Assembly: GCA_046081705.1 (NCBI GenBank)
Contig: JBJTWK010000015.1
Location: 1 to 39,413 of the forward strand
Direction: 5' to 3'
From: IMCC26256 sp046081705
GTDB lineage: Bacteria; Actinomycetota; Acidimicrobiia; IMCC26256
DNA: 39,413 nt
Positions 1 through 7,111 of this stretch are shown here, in pieces. Within the stretch, counting starts at the first letter, position 1, and each line of letters begins with the position of its first letter. Under the pieces are notes generated by a model. The model made no database searches. It saw nothing but the letters and a program-made list of their open reading frames with translations, and had not been told where the DNA came from. Position numbers and translations under genes: made by a program.

Positions 1-1152
1 GGCCCGCACCGCGGCGGCCGGCGCGACGCCGTCGCCGAAGATGCCCCGCCAGGCCATCGGGATCTCCGAGTGCTGCGCGTCGAACTGCGAGCCCGGCCAC
101 TCGACCGGCGTGATCGCGTCGACGAGCGGGTGCTCCGGCGCGAGCACCATGTAGGTGGCGCCGAAGAGCGTGTCGGGTCGGGTGGTGAACACCGTGATCC
201 CGAGATCGGTGTGCCCGTCGACCCCGAAGGTCACCTCGGCACCCGTGCTGCGGCCGATCCAGTTCCGCTGCATCAGCTTGATGGAGTCGGTCCAGTCGAG
301 CAGGTCGAGGTCGGCGAGGAGTCGCTCCGCGTACGCGGTGATGCGCATCATCCACTGCTTGAGCGGACGGCGGAACACGGGGAAGTTCCCGCGCTCGGAC
401 CGGCCGTCGGCGGTGACCTCCTCGTTGGCGAGGACCGTCCCCAGCCCGGGGCACCAGTTCACGGGCGCCTCGGCGACGTACGCGAGCCGGAACGAGTCGA
501 CGACCTGGCGCCGACCGAGGCCCCCGAGGTCCGACCAAGGGGCGGCGGCCCCGTGCTCGGTCGCATCCCGGGTCCCCGCCTCGAACTCGGCCACCAGTTC
601 CGCGATCGGGCGGGCCCGGTCGGCGGCCGCGTCGTACCAGGCGTTGAAGATCTGCAGGAAGATCCACTGCGTCCAGCGGTAGTAGGCGACGTCGGTCGTC
701 GCGACCCCGCGTCGGGGGTCGTGGCCGAGGCCGAGGGCGCGCAGTTGGCGCTGCATGTTGGCGATGTTCGCCTCGGTGGTGACCCGCGGGTGCTGCCCGG
801 TCTGCACCGCGTACTGCTCGGCCGGCAGGCCGAACGCGTCGTAGCCCATGGCGTGGAGCACGTTGCAACCGGTCATCCGCCGGTACCGCGCGTACACGTC
901 GGTGCCGATGTAGCCCAACGGGTGGCCCACGTGGAGCCCGGCCCCGCTCGGGTACGGGAACATGTCGAGCACGTAGAGCGGTGTCCGATCGGCCATCGCT
1001 TCGAAGCCCTCGGCGAGCCCGCCGCTCGGGTTCGGAGCCCAGAACGTGCGCTCCGCCTCCCAGCGGTCCTGCCACGCGCGCTCGATCGATGTGGCGAGTG
1101 CGGCGTCGTACCGGGCGCGCGGCGTGCGGTCGGAGGCGGGGGTGTCGGTCAT
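1..1152 (-). CDS. leuS: Leucyl-tRNA synthetase, N-terminal part (cut by window edge)
   Basis: Class Ia aminoacyl-tRNA synthetase that charges tRNA-Leu with leucine in the cytoplasm. The first 384 codons are visible; the rest, including KMSKS, lies off the left edge. The HIGH-type signature is HVGH at residues 74-77, inside the leucine-pocket stretch beginning FPYPSGAG. It is followed by GYDAFGLPAEQYAVQTG, typical of LeuS. The start of the editing domain shows the threonine-rich element FTTRPDTLFGATYM. The ATG at 1152-1150 is chosen because the N-terminus is of normal length and TACGCT (minus strand, 1167-1162) sits 9 nt upstream with no Shine-Dalgarno, as for other first genes here. It is divergent from the tRNA-Ala gene. 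Identification is secure. Confidence 0.96.
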   Translation of the reverse strand, partial: MTDTPASDRTPRARYDAALATSIERAWQDRWEAERTFWAPNPSGGLAEGFEAMADRTPLYVLDMFPYPSGAGLHVGHPLGYIGTDVYARYRRMTGCNVLHAMGYDAFGLPAEQYAVQTGQHPRVTTEANIANMQRQLRALGLGHDPRRGVATTDVAYYRWTQWIFLQIFNAWYDAAADRARPIAELVAEFEAGTRDATEHGAAAPWSDLGGLGRRQVVDSFRLAYVAEAPVNWCPGLGTVLANEEVTADGRSERGNFPVFRRPLKQWMMRITAYAERLLADLDLLDWTDSIKLMQRNWIGRSTGAEVTFGVDGHTDLGITVFTTRPDTLFGATYMVLAPEHPLVDAITPVEWPGSQFDAQHSEIPMAWRGIFGDGVAPAAAVRA

Positions 1153-1161
1153 CGGGCGCCG

Positions 1162-1167
1162 AGCGTA
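1162..1167 (-). promoter_or_regulatory. -10 element (TACGCT) of leuS, leaderless
   Basis: TACGCT on the minus strand, preceded by CGCCGG, lies 9 nt upstream of the leuS ATG. At that distance transcription would begin at or next to the start codon. No -35 box is obvious. The same CGCCGGTACGCT string occurs upstream of the phosphodiesterase gene near 38,370. Confidence 0.55.
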
Positions 1168-1220
1168 CCGGCGGTGCCCCATCGACCCTGCTCCGTGACG
1201 GTCGGCCCGACCCCTGCTGC

Positions 1221-1226
1221 TATCCT
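1221..1226 (+). promoter_or_regulatory. -10 element (TATCCT) of tRNA-Ala
   Basis: TATCCT ends 11 nt before the first base of the mature tRNA, leaving a short 5' leader for RNase P. No convincing -35 is visible. Confidence 0.5.
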
Positions 1227-1237
1227 CCGGCGCTCTC

Positions 1238-1310
1238 GGGGCTGTAGCTCAGTTGGCAGAGCGCTTCCATGGCATGGAAGAGGTCAGGGGTTCAATTCCC
1301 CTCAGCTCCA
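1238..1310 (+). tRNA. tRNA-Ala (anticodon GGC)
   Basis: A 73-nt cloverleaf. The acceptor stem GGGGCTG pairs with CAGCTCC and contains the G3:U70 wobble pair that is the main alanine identity element. The D stem is GCTC/GAGC. The anticodon stem CTTCC/GGAAG encloses loop ATGGCAT, giving anticodon GGC, which reads GCC and GCT. The T arm is AGGGG-TTCAATT-CCCCT. The discriminator is A1310. The bases after it are CTC, so CCA is not encoded and must be added enzymatically. All stems pair without mismatches. Confidence 0.98.
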
Positions 1311-1390
1311 CTCCGGGACGCACCGAGCGGTGCGACCCCGACCCGGCCTCATCCTCCCCGGCTCCGGGGCCGGTGCTCCCGGCCCACCGG

Positions 1391-1396
1391 TACACT
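1391..1396 (+). promoter_or_regulatory. -10 element (TACACT) of membrane-protein gene
   Basis: TACACT lies 9 nt upstream of the ATG at 1406, with a C-rich spacer and no Shine-Dalgarno. This supports the ATG at 1406 over in-frame upstream codons, which fall inside the tRNA gene. Confidence 0.55.
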
Positions 1397-1405
1397 CCCC
1401 GCCCT

Positions 1406-2293
1406 ATGCAGGGGCTCCGGGCGCTCGGACGGCGCGTCGTGCACGGCGAGGTCGTCGCCGGTCCCGCCGTCGCCGTCGGCCTCCTCGTCGCCGGACTCTC
1501 GTTCGCTGTGGAGGGCACCCTCGAGGCCGACGGCCTCACCCTCGGCATCCTCGCCACGATCGCGACGGTCGCCACGTTCCTGTTCGGTGTCCTGCTCGCC
1601 TTCACGATCGAGCGCACCCGCCTGCGCCTGAGCACCGTGCACGACTTCATCCGGCGCGCCGACGCGAACCTGCTCGCGATCCACCAGCTCGTCGAGGTCT
1701 TCCCGGAGCACCGGGAGGCGATCCGGGCCCGCATCGACGCGCAACTCATCGCGCAGATCGACTACCGCCTCGCCGAGTTCTCGTCATCGACGCCGACGTT
1801 CCTCGACCTCTCCCGGTCCGTCATCGCGCTCGAACCGAGCACGCCCCAGCAGGAGATCGCCTACTACCACCTGCTCCAGCAGACCAACGACATGTCGATG
1901 TCGCGCGCGCTCATGGAGGCCGCGATCGGCCAGTCGCTGTCCCGGCTCGAGTGGACGACCCTGCTGCTCCTGCTCGGCGTGATGCTGTCGATCATCGTGG
2001 AGCTGCCGAAGGGCTCGATCGTCGCGGCCGTGGTGGCCGGTGTCCTCGCCGCGACGCTCGTCGCACTCATGACGCTGCTGCGCAAGCTCGACCGCCTGCT
2101 GTGGCACGAGCGGGCATCCATCTGGGAACCGCAGAGCCGGCTGTTCCGGAACCTCGGCCTCCTGCCGTACGTGCCGCGCCACGTGATCGACGCCGGTCGC
2201 TTCACGCCGACCGGTCGGGTGCGGGTCGTGGACTACACGAGCGCCCACCCCGACCTCTCGGGGAAGGTCGTCACCGAGGTCGACTTCGGGTGA
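1406..2293 (+). CDS. Four-helix integral membrane protein of unknown function
   Basis: A 295-residue protein that I cannot assign by name. Two hydrophobic segments near the N-terminus (about 17-36 and 46-67) are followed by a roughly 115-residue soluble region with predicted amphipathic helices (about 68-180). Two more membrane segments (about 184-202 and 204-225) and a 70-residue soluble tail complete it. This 2+2 layout with a helical soluble middle resembles bestrophin-like DUF4239 proteins, but the similarity is architectural only. No catalytic motif is visible. The ATG at 1406 is preceded by a -10-like hexamer at leaderless spacing, just 96 nt after tRNA-Ala. It converges on the His-rich microprotein gene, 15 nt away. 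Confidence 0.8.
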   Translation: MQGLRALGRRVVHGEVVAGPAVAVGLLVAGLSFAVEGTLEADGLTLGILATIATVATFLFGVLLAFTIERTRLRLSTVHDFIRRADANLLAIHQLVEVFPEHREAIRARIDAQLIAQIDYRLAEFSSSTPTFLDLSRSVIALEPSTPQQEIAYYHLLQQTNDMSMSRALMEAAIGQSLSRLEWTTLLLLLGVMLSIIVELPKGSIVAAVVAGVLAATLVALMTLLRKLDRLLWHERASIWEPQSRLFRNLGLLPYVPRHVIDAGRFTPTGRVRVVDYTSAHPDLSGKVVTEVDFG

Positions 2294-2308
2294 TCGCGGC
2301 GGGGCGGA

Positions 2309-2458
2309 TCAGCCCTGCACGAACATCGCGAGCAGCACGGTGCCGATGACGCACAGCGCGATGCCGACGCCCCGGAGCACGGGCCGCGGCGGCGTCGACA
2401 CCTCGGGAACTGCGTGCGCCGCGTGCCCGTGACCGTCGTCGTGTCCGTGGCCGCTCAT
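2309..2458 (-). CDS. His-rich single-span membrane microprotein
   Basis: A 49-residue reading frame. The N-terminus has six His in the first 15 residues (MSGHGHDDGHGHAAH), suggesting a metal-binding patch. It is followed by a Pro/Arg linker and one hydrophobic helix (about 28-47, GVGIALCVIGTVLLAMF). The codon use matches the neighbours. The ATG at 2458 gives the compact His-first protein; an in-frame ATG at 2497 would add 13 residues. Neither start has a clear Shine-Dalgarno or -10. It converges with the membrane-protein gene, whose stop is 15 nt away. No function can be assigned; it could be metal handling or a small membrane-complex subunit. The clear charge and hydrophobicity pattern is the main reason to think it is coding. 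Confidence 0.55.
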   Translation of the reverse strand: MSGHGHDDGHGHAAHAVPEVSTPPRPVLRGVGIALCVIGTVLLAMFVQG

Positions 2459-2557
2459 CGCCTCGTGCTGCTCGTGCCGCAGGGGTTCCGGGCGCATCCT
2501 GGGGACGGGGCCGGGACCGGAGCGGGAACCGGTGGGAGGTCCGTGACGGCCCGTCCC

Positions 2558-2563
2558 TAGACT
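2558..2563 (+). promoter_or_regulatory. -10 element (TAGACT) of hisH-hisF
   Basis: TAGACT is followed by a 9-nt spacer and then the GTG start of hisH. There is no Shine-Dalgarno, so the transcript is probably leaderless. Confidence 0.6.
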
Positions 2564-2572
2564 CGCCCCCCT

Positions 2573-3181
2573 GTGATCGGCGTCGTGGACTACCGGGCGG
2601 GGAACGCCCCGAGCGTGATGTTCGCCCTCGCGCGCCTCGGACTCGACGCCCGCCTCGTGGCGACCGCGGTCGACCTCGCCGCAGTCGACCGCATCATCCT
2701 CCCGGGCGTCGGAGCCGCCCGCGCGACGATCGACTCGCTGGCCGGGACCGGCATGGTCGACGCGCTGCGGGGCGCCGCACTCGACGAGGGTCGACCGTTC
2801 CTCGGCATCTGCATCGGCCTCCAGGTGCTCTTCGAACGGTCCGAGGAGGGCCCGGCGGAGTGCCTCGGCTGGCTCCCGGGGGCGGTCGTGCGCTTCCCCG
2901 ACTCGGTCCGGGTCCCCCAGATCGGCTGGAACCTCGTTCGGTTCACCCGCGAGCACGCCCTCACGGCCGGACTGCCCGCCGAGCCCTACTGCTACTTCGT
3001 CAACTCGTACCACGCGGTCCCCGCCGACCCGGCCGCCGTGCTCGGCACCACCGAGTACGCCCACGAGTTCTGCTCGGTCGTGGCGAGCGGCAACGTCGCG
3101 GCCACCCAGTTCCACGCGGAGAAGAGCGGCGAGGTCGGGCTGCGCATCCTCCGCAACTTCGCGACCTGGGACGGCGTCTGA
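2573..3181 (+). CDS. hisH: Imidazole glycerol phosphate synthase, glutaminase subunit HisH
   Basis: A 202-residue class I glutamine amidotransferase. It would hydrolyse glutamine and channel ammonia to HisF in histidine biosynthesis. Nucleophile Cys80 lies in LGICIGLQ. The triad His181 and Glu183 lie in QFHAEKSG, where Ala replaces the usual Pro. The oxyanion-strand motif LPGVGA is at 43-48. The N-terminus DYRAGNAPSV and C-terminus NFATWDGV depart from common HisH (DYGMGN) and resemble the form I recall from Desulfobacterota-type bacteria. The start is the GTG at 2573, 9 nt after TAGACT. The stop TGA overlaps the hisF ATG by one base (TGATG), so the two are translationally coupled. No other his genes lie nearby. 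Confidence 0.92.
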   Translation: MIGVVDYRAGNAPSVMFALARLGLDARLVATAVDLAAVDRIILPGVGAARATIDSLAGTGMVDALRGAALDEGRPFLGICIGLQVLFERSEEGPAECLGWLPGAVVRFPDSVRVPQIGWNLVRFTREHALTAGLPAEPYCYFVNSYHAVPADPAAVLGTTEYAHEFCSVVASGNVAATQFHAEKSGEVGLRILRNFATWDGV

Positions 3182-3975
3182 TGCTCACCAAGCGCCTCAT
3201 CGCGTGCTTCGACGTCATCGGCGGGCGGGTCACGAAGGCCGTGCGGTTCCAGGACAACATCGACGTCGCACCCGCCGAGGACCTCGCACGGTCGTTGTAC
3301 GACGATCAGATCGACGAGATCGTCTTCTACGACATCACGGCGAGCAGCGAGCGCCGCAAGATCGACCTCGACACCGTGCACCGGGTCGCCGAGCACGTCT
3401 TCGTGCCGTTCACGGTCGGCGGCGGGATCCGCGACATCGACGACATGTTCGAGGTGCTCAAGGCCGGCGCCGAGAAGATCAGCGTCGACTCGATGGCCGT
3501 GCGCGACCCCGAGATCATCCGGCACGGCGCCGAGGCGTTCGGTCGGCAGTGCATCGTGCTCTCGACGCAGGTCCAGCACGTGGGCGTACGGGACGGCATC
3601 CCGAGCGGCTACGAGGTCTTCATCGACGGCGCCCGCACCGCCACCGGCCTCGACGCGATCGACTGGGTGCGTCGGGGCGAGGAACTCGGAGCCGGCGAGA
3701 TCGTCGTGAACAGCATCGACCGCGACGGCACCGGAGCGGGCTACGAGCTCGACATCACACGGGCCGTCGCCGACGCGGTGAACGTCCCGGTCATCGCGAG
3801 CGGCGGGGCCGGGACCGTCGAGCACATCGCCGACGGCCTCACCTCGGGCGGCGCGCAGGCGGCGATCATCTCGTCGATGCTCTACTCGCCGCGCCTCGAC
3901 CACAACCCCAGCGTCCGGGAACTCAAGGACGCCCTCATCGCTCGGGGCGTCCCGATGCGACCCTGGGTCGCCTGA
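3181..3975 (+). CDS. hisF: HisF-family cyclase subunit with Gln at catalytic position 130
   Basis: A 264-residue (beta/alpha)8-barrel, partner of HisH. Canonical HisF cyclises PRFAR plus ammonia to imidazole glycerol phosphate and AICAR. Retained features are catalytic Asp11 (ACFDV), Lys19, Asp51 (YDITASSE), the phosphate-binding VGGGI near 79-83 and IASGGAG, and IDRDGTGAGY. An ungapped match to Thermotoga maritima HisF places Gln130 (VLSTQV) where the second catalytic residue Asp130 belongs. The segment after it, GIPSGYEVFIDG, also differs from ordinary HisF. The ATG overlaps the hisH stop. The gene converges on rsfS 15 nt away. It may be a divergent but functional HisF, or an enzyme using HisH-supplied ammonia for another reaction; sequence alone does not decide. 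Confidence 0.88.
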   Translation: MLTKRLIACFDVIGGRVTKAVRFQDNIDVAPAEDLARSLYDDQIDEIVFYDITASSERRKIDLDTVHRVAEHVFVPFTVGGGIRDIDDMFEVLKAGAEKISVDSMAVRDPEIIRHGAEAFGRQCIVLSTQVQHVGVRDGIPSGYEVFIDGARTATGLDAIDWVRRGEELGAGEIVVNSIDRDGTGAGYELDITRAVADAVNVPVIASGGAGTVEHIADGLTSGGAQAAIISSMLYSPRLDHNPSVRELKDALIARGVPMRPWVA

Positions 3976-3982
3976 CCCCGGC

Positions 3983-4002
3983 CCCGTCGCTCAGACGACG
4001 GG
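3983..4002. terminator. Possible bidirectional hairpin between convergent hisF and rsfS
   Basis: CCCGTCG (3983-3989) pairs perfectly with CGACGGG (3996-4002) around a 6-nt loop. It begins just after the hisF stop, and its loop contains the rsfS stop codon. There is no T tract, so termination is only inferred from position. Confidence 0.35.
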
Positions 4003-4380
4003 CGCGCCGGCCTCGCGCCAGATGGTCGGGGCGTCGCTCCAGAGGCGCTCGAGCGCGTAGTACTCGCGCGTCTCGTCGAGGAACACATGCACGACGAAGT
4101 CCCCGTAGTCCATGAGGACCCAGCCCGCGTCGTCGAGACCCTCGATGCTCGCCGGGGCGGACCCGTGGAGCACACGGACCTGCTCCTCCACCTCGTCCAC
4201 GATCGCCTTGACCTGCCGACGGTTCGACGCGCTCGCCACGACGAACACCTCGGTGATGCCGAGGATGTCGCCGACGTCGAGGACGAGCACGTCGTTCGCC
4301 TTCTTCTCGGCCGCGGCCTCGGCCGCCGCGATGCCCCGTGCGTGACTGTCGAGCGGGGCGCCCGGTTCGCTCGAGGTCAT
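3991..4380 (-). CDS. rsfS: Ribosomal silencing factor RsfS
   Basis: A 129-residue protein of the RsfS/YbeB/Iojap family, which binds ribosomal protein L14 on the large subunit and blocks 30S joining when growth slows. Diagnostic stretches are ANDVLVLDVGD, FVVASASNRRQVKAIVDEVE, GWVLMDYGDFVVHVF and REYYALERLWSDA, in the usual order and at the family's usual length. The ATG at 4380 overlaps the stop of the upstream LCP gene by 4 nt (ATGA). The arrangement nadD-LCP-rsfS is the common actinobacterial one. It is the last gene of this operon. Confidence 0.95.
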   Translation of the reverse strand: MTSSEPGAPLDSHARGIAAAEAAAEKKANDVLVLDVGDILGITEVFVVASASNRRQVKAIVDEVEEQVRVLHGSAPASIEGLDDAGWVLMDYGDFVVHVFLDETREYYALERLWSDAPTIWREAGAPVV

Positions 4381-5696
4381 GGAGTGGCCGCCTTCGGGTC
4401 GAAATCCGGACCGACGATGATCGTGATGTCGGTGATGCCCACGGCCCGTCCGGCCTTCCGGATCGAGCCGACCCCGACCGCGTCGAGGATGATCCGCGCC
4501 GCCCGGCGATCACGGTCCCGGTAGTAGACCACCTGCGTTGCACCGATCCCGAAGCCCGGCCAGTTCCCCGTGAGCCGCACGTCCGCGCCCACCGGCACGA
4601 CCCGGGCCGCCACCGCCTGCGCGAGGCCCACCGTGCCGACCCCGTTGAGGATCTCGACCCGGGGCCGCGACCCGTCGATCCCGAGTCGGGCGTCGGGGAA
4701 CATCCGCTCGACGAGCGCGGGCACCGAGGCGCTCCGGACCCGCAGCCGCTCGTCGCCGCTCGTCCCCACCGAATCGACCGGCAGCGTGTCGAACGACGGG
4801 CGGCCCGTCGTCGCCACCTCGATGAGCGGCCCGGCGAGTTCGGGGGCCGCGGCCCGGGTCGCCGCCGCGACCTCCGGGTCGCGGAGCCGGGCGAACCACG
4901 CGTCGAGCACCGCCTGCACCGTCACGAGGTGGTCGACCTCGCTCCCGTCCTCGTCGATCGTCAGCAGTCGGAGCGCCTCCTCCGCCGAGACCCGGACCGG
5001 ACCGGCCGGGGTCTCGGGGCGGGACCCGCCCGCCGGCACCACGTCGTTGGGCAGGTCGACCGTGAACGGCGCGGCCGGGGCGAGTGCCGAGGCCAGCGAC
5101 GCGTCGCCACCGAGGATCGGCGCCCCGGTGCGCACCCCGGTGAGGTTCTGCACCGTGGTCGCGAGGAGTTCGGCGGTGCCGAGGGCCGGCACCTGGCCGA
5201 GCGTCCGGATGCCGAGCGATGGGACCTCGACCTGGGTCGCTGCCGGCACGAGGAGCACGGAGCCGTCGTCGCCCGTCCGGCCGAGGACGAGGATGACGTC
5301 GGCGGATCCCTCGATGGTCGTGTGCCCGAGGAGCGCTGCGGTCCGCTGGAGCGCGGGCAGGCCGGCACCGGCCCCGCCGGTCCCGGCGTCGGCGTCGGTC
5401 CGTCGCAGCCACACCCCGACGCCGACGAGCAGCGCCAGGACCACGACGATGGAGGGCATTGCGATGAGCCAGAACCGCCGGCGTTCGGCCCGGGTCTGCC
5501 GACGGGCCCGTTCGGCGGCTCGGCGCCCACCCCGGTCGGCGGGCCCGGGGTCGGCACCGGCTCCTGGGCCGCGGGCGTCCGTCGGCTCCGCCGACGGGTC
5601 GCGATCGGGCGAGGGGCCGTCGGTACCGGCACGCAGGGCCCGGCGCTCGGCCCGGGTGAGGGGTCGGTCGACTCCCGCCGGCGGCGCGTCCGTCAT
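4377..5696 (-). CDS. LytR_C protein with degenerate LCP-like domain
   Basis: A 439-residue membrane-anchored protein. It has a Pro/Arg/Gly-rich cytoplasmic N-terminus (1-74), one membrane helix (about 75-97) and an LCP-like domain (about 128-290). The C-terminal LytR_C domain (about 345-430) is recognisable by VEILNGVGTVGLAQAV and GIGATQVVYY. True LytR-CpsA-Psr enzymes transfer polyprenyl-linked glycopolymers to peptidoglycan and use conserved Arg and Asp residues. Here the strand that normally ends in PRD reads LLVPAATQVEVPS, and the downstream basic residues are not apparent, so catalysis is doubtful. The ATG at 5696 overlaps the nadD stop (ATGA), and its own stop overlaps rsfS. A structural or regulatory envelope role is possible. 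Confidence 0.82.
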   Translation of the reverse strand: MTDAPPAGVDRPLTRAERRALRAGTDGPSPDRDPSAEPTDARGPGAGADPGPADRGGRRAAERARRQTRAERRRFWLIAMPSIVVVLALLVGVGVWLRRTDADAGTGGAGAGLPALQRTAALLGHTTIEGSADVILVLGRTGDDGSVLLVPAATQVEVPSLGIRTLGQVPALGTAELLATTVQNLTGVRTGAPILGGDASLASALAPAAPFTVDLPNDVVPAGGSRPETPAGPVRVSAEEALRLLTIDEDGSEVDHLVTVQAVLDAWFARLRDPEVAAATRAAAPELAGPLIEVATTGRPSFDTLPVDSVGTSGDERLRVRSASVPALVERMFPDARLGIDGSRPRVEILNGVGTVGLAQAVAARVVPVGADVRLTGNWPGFGIGATQVVYYRDRDRRAARIILDAVGVGSIRKAGRAVGITDITIIVGPDFDPKAATP

Positions 5697-6274
5697 CGGT
5701 GCGGAGTGTAGATGCCGTGTTCGTGCAGGTGGTGCGCGACGGGCTCGGGGACGAGGCCGTCGATCGATGCCCCGGCGGCGATCCGGTCGCGGATCCCCGT
5801 CGAGGACACATCGATCCGAGGGATCGGCACGTGCTCGACCCGCCACCCCGCCCCGGGGGGCTCGGCCCGCTCGCCGTCGCGCTCGACGACCACGATCGTG
5901 GCGAGGTCACGGGTGTCGTCGAGGCGGCGCCAGGTCCCCATGTTCGCGACCGCGTCCGCCCCGAGGATCAGGAACAGCTCGCGGCCCGGTGCCGCGAGGT
6001 CCTCGAGGGTGTCCGCCGTGACCGATGCCGTCGCGCGCCGCACCTCGACGTCGCTCACCTCGAGGCCGTCGATGCCGGCCACCGCGAGGCGCGCCATCTC
6101 GAGGCGCGCGGCGGGCGGCGCGACGACCCGTCCTCGCTTCTGCCAGGGGTCACCGGCCGGGACGACGAGCACCCGGTCGAGCCTGAGGTGCTCCCGGACG
6201 GCCCGGGCCGCCGCCACGTGACCCACGTGGATCGGATCGAAGGTGCCCCCGTAGACCCCGACCCGTTCCACCAC
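5693..6274 (-). CDS. nadD: Nicotinate-nucleotide adenylyltransferase NadD
   Basis: A 193-residue enzyme that adenylates nicotinate mononucleotide to deamido-NAD in NAD synthesis. The nucleotidyltransferase signature GGTFDPIHVGH is at 9-19. LGADAVANMGTW and the C-terminal nucleotide-binding motif DVSSTGIRDRI are intact. Two tandem GTG codons (6274 and 6271) open the frame; the first lies 7 nt downstream of TAGCCT. It is the first gene of nadD-LCP-rsfS and is divergent from the ACT-domain gene. Confidence 0.96.
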   Translation of the reverse strand: MVERVGVYGGTFDPIHVGHVAAARAVREHLRLDRVLVVPAGDPWQKRGRVVAPPAARLEMARLAVAGIDGLEVSDVEVRRATASVTADTLEDLAAPGRELFLILGADAVANMGTWRRLDDTRDLATIVVVERDGERAEPPGAGWRVEHVPIPRIDVSSTGIRDRIAAGASIDGLVPEPVAHHLHEHGIYTPHR

Positions 6275-6281
6275 GGCACCG

Positions 6282-6287
6282 AGGCTA
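6282..6287 (-). promoter_or_regulatory. -10 element (TAGCCT) of the nadD operon
   Basis: TAGCCT on the minus strand, 7 nt before the GTG start of nadD, with no Shine-Dalgarno between. Leaderless transcription is inferred. Confidence 0.6.
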
Positions 6288-6349
6288 GACGCCGTTCGCG
6301 TTCATCCCGCCGTAACAGTCCCGATATCCCCGGACCGTTCGCCGCCCGT

Positions 6350-6355
6350 ACGGTG
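6350..6355 (+). promoter_or_regulatory. -10 element (TACGGT) of ACT-domain gene
   Basis: TACGGT ends 6 nt before the ATG at 6362. It is divergent from the nadD promoter, with only about 60 nt between the two -10 elements. Confidence 0.55.
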
Positions 6356-6361
6356 CCGGCC

Positions 6362-7045
6362 ATGAGGTCTGTCGAGCCCGTCCCCGAGCCCGACCGCACG
6401 CCCGCCGTCCACGCGCTCATCCGCGTCTGGCTGCCGGACCGCCCCGGTGCGCTCGGCCTCGTGGCGTCCCGCATCGGTGCGATGCGCGGCGACATCGTCG
6501 GCATCGACGTGCTCGAGACCGGGGACGGCGTCGCCGTCGACGAGTTCGCGGTCGCCCTGCCCGACGACGCCGCCATCCCGCTCCTCGTGCGCGAGATCGA
6601 GCAGGTCGACGGCGTGTCCGTGGAGGAGGTCCGTCGGGTCGGCGAGTTCCCCGACCCGCGGGTCGACGCGCTCGACTCAGCGGTGATGATCTGCGAGGCC
6701 GTCTCGGCCAAGGACCTCTGGCTCCGCCTCGCCACACACACCAGGGCGGAGTTCCTCGCCGACTGGACGGCCGTGCTGGTCGAGGGCCGCATCGTGCTCG
6801 GCGACGGCCCGACCCCCTCGCCGCCGACGCTCGCGGCCTACGCGGCGGGTGCGAGCGAGTCGCCCGAGGTCCTCCGGGGTGCGGCCGGCCCCGCCGACCT
6901 CGCCGTCGCCGCCCTCCCGGACACCGACGTGGTGCTGCTCGTCGGTCGGGACGGCCACCCGTTCCGCCAGCGGGAGCGCCTCCAACTGCTGCGGCTCGTG
7001 CGGATCGCGGCCCGGATGCTCGACCTCCTCGCGCCGCGGGGCTGA
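6362..7045 (+). CDS. ACT-domain protein, unknown function
   Basis: A 227-residue protein. Residues about 16-92 form an ACT domain, a small-molecule-binding fold that usually senses amino acids (VHALIRVWLPDRPGALGLVASRIGA). Residues about 105-222 look like a GAF-type domain, ending in the long helix RERLQLLRLVRIAARMLDLL. No enzyme domain is attached, so it is probably a stand-alone sensor or regulator. Its ligand cannot be predicted. The ATG at 6362 is fixed by the preceding -10 hexamer. It is followed 66 nt later by the photolyase gene with its own -10 element, so the two are probably separate units. Confidence 0.8.
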   Translation: MRSVEPVPEPDRTPAVHALIRVWLPDRPGALGLVASRIGAMRGDIVGIDVLETGDGVAVDEFAVALPDDAAIPLLVREIEQVDGVSVEEVRRVGEFPDPRVDALDSAVMICEAVSAKDLWLRLATHTRAEFLADWTAVLVEGRIVLGDGPTPSPPTLAAYAAGASESPEVLRGAAGPADLAVAALPDTDVVLLVGRDGHPFRQRERLQLLRLVRIAARMLDLLAPRG

Positions 7046-7098
7046 GGACGGACGTCGCCGGCCGGCGCCCGGGTCGGGGCGTCACGGCCCGCCGTCGG

Positions 7099-7104
7099 TA
7101 CGGT
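7099..7104 (+). promoter_or_regulatory. -10 element (TACGGT) of photolyase gene
   Basis: TACGGT is followed by a 7-nt spacer and the GTG at 7112. An alternative in-frame GTG at 7103 overlaps this hexamer and is therefore unlikely to be the start. Confidence 0.55.
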
Positions 7105-7111
7105 GCCTCCC

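Noticed and set aside
70..2349. A 759-codon plus-strand open frame over leuS, the tRNA and the membrane-protein gene
   Set aside because: It is antisense to clearly conserved leuS, crosses a tRNA, and its protein is Arg/Pro/Gly-rich without any domain; this is a GC-rich shadow frame.
7103..7111. GTG at 7103 as the photolyase start
   Set aside because: It overlaps the TACGGT hexamer; the GTG at 7112 has the spacing seen at other leaderless genes.
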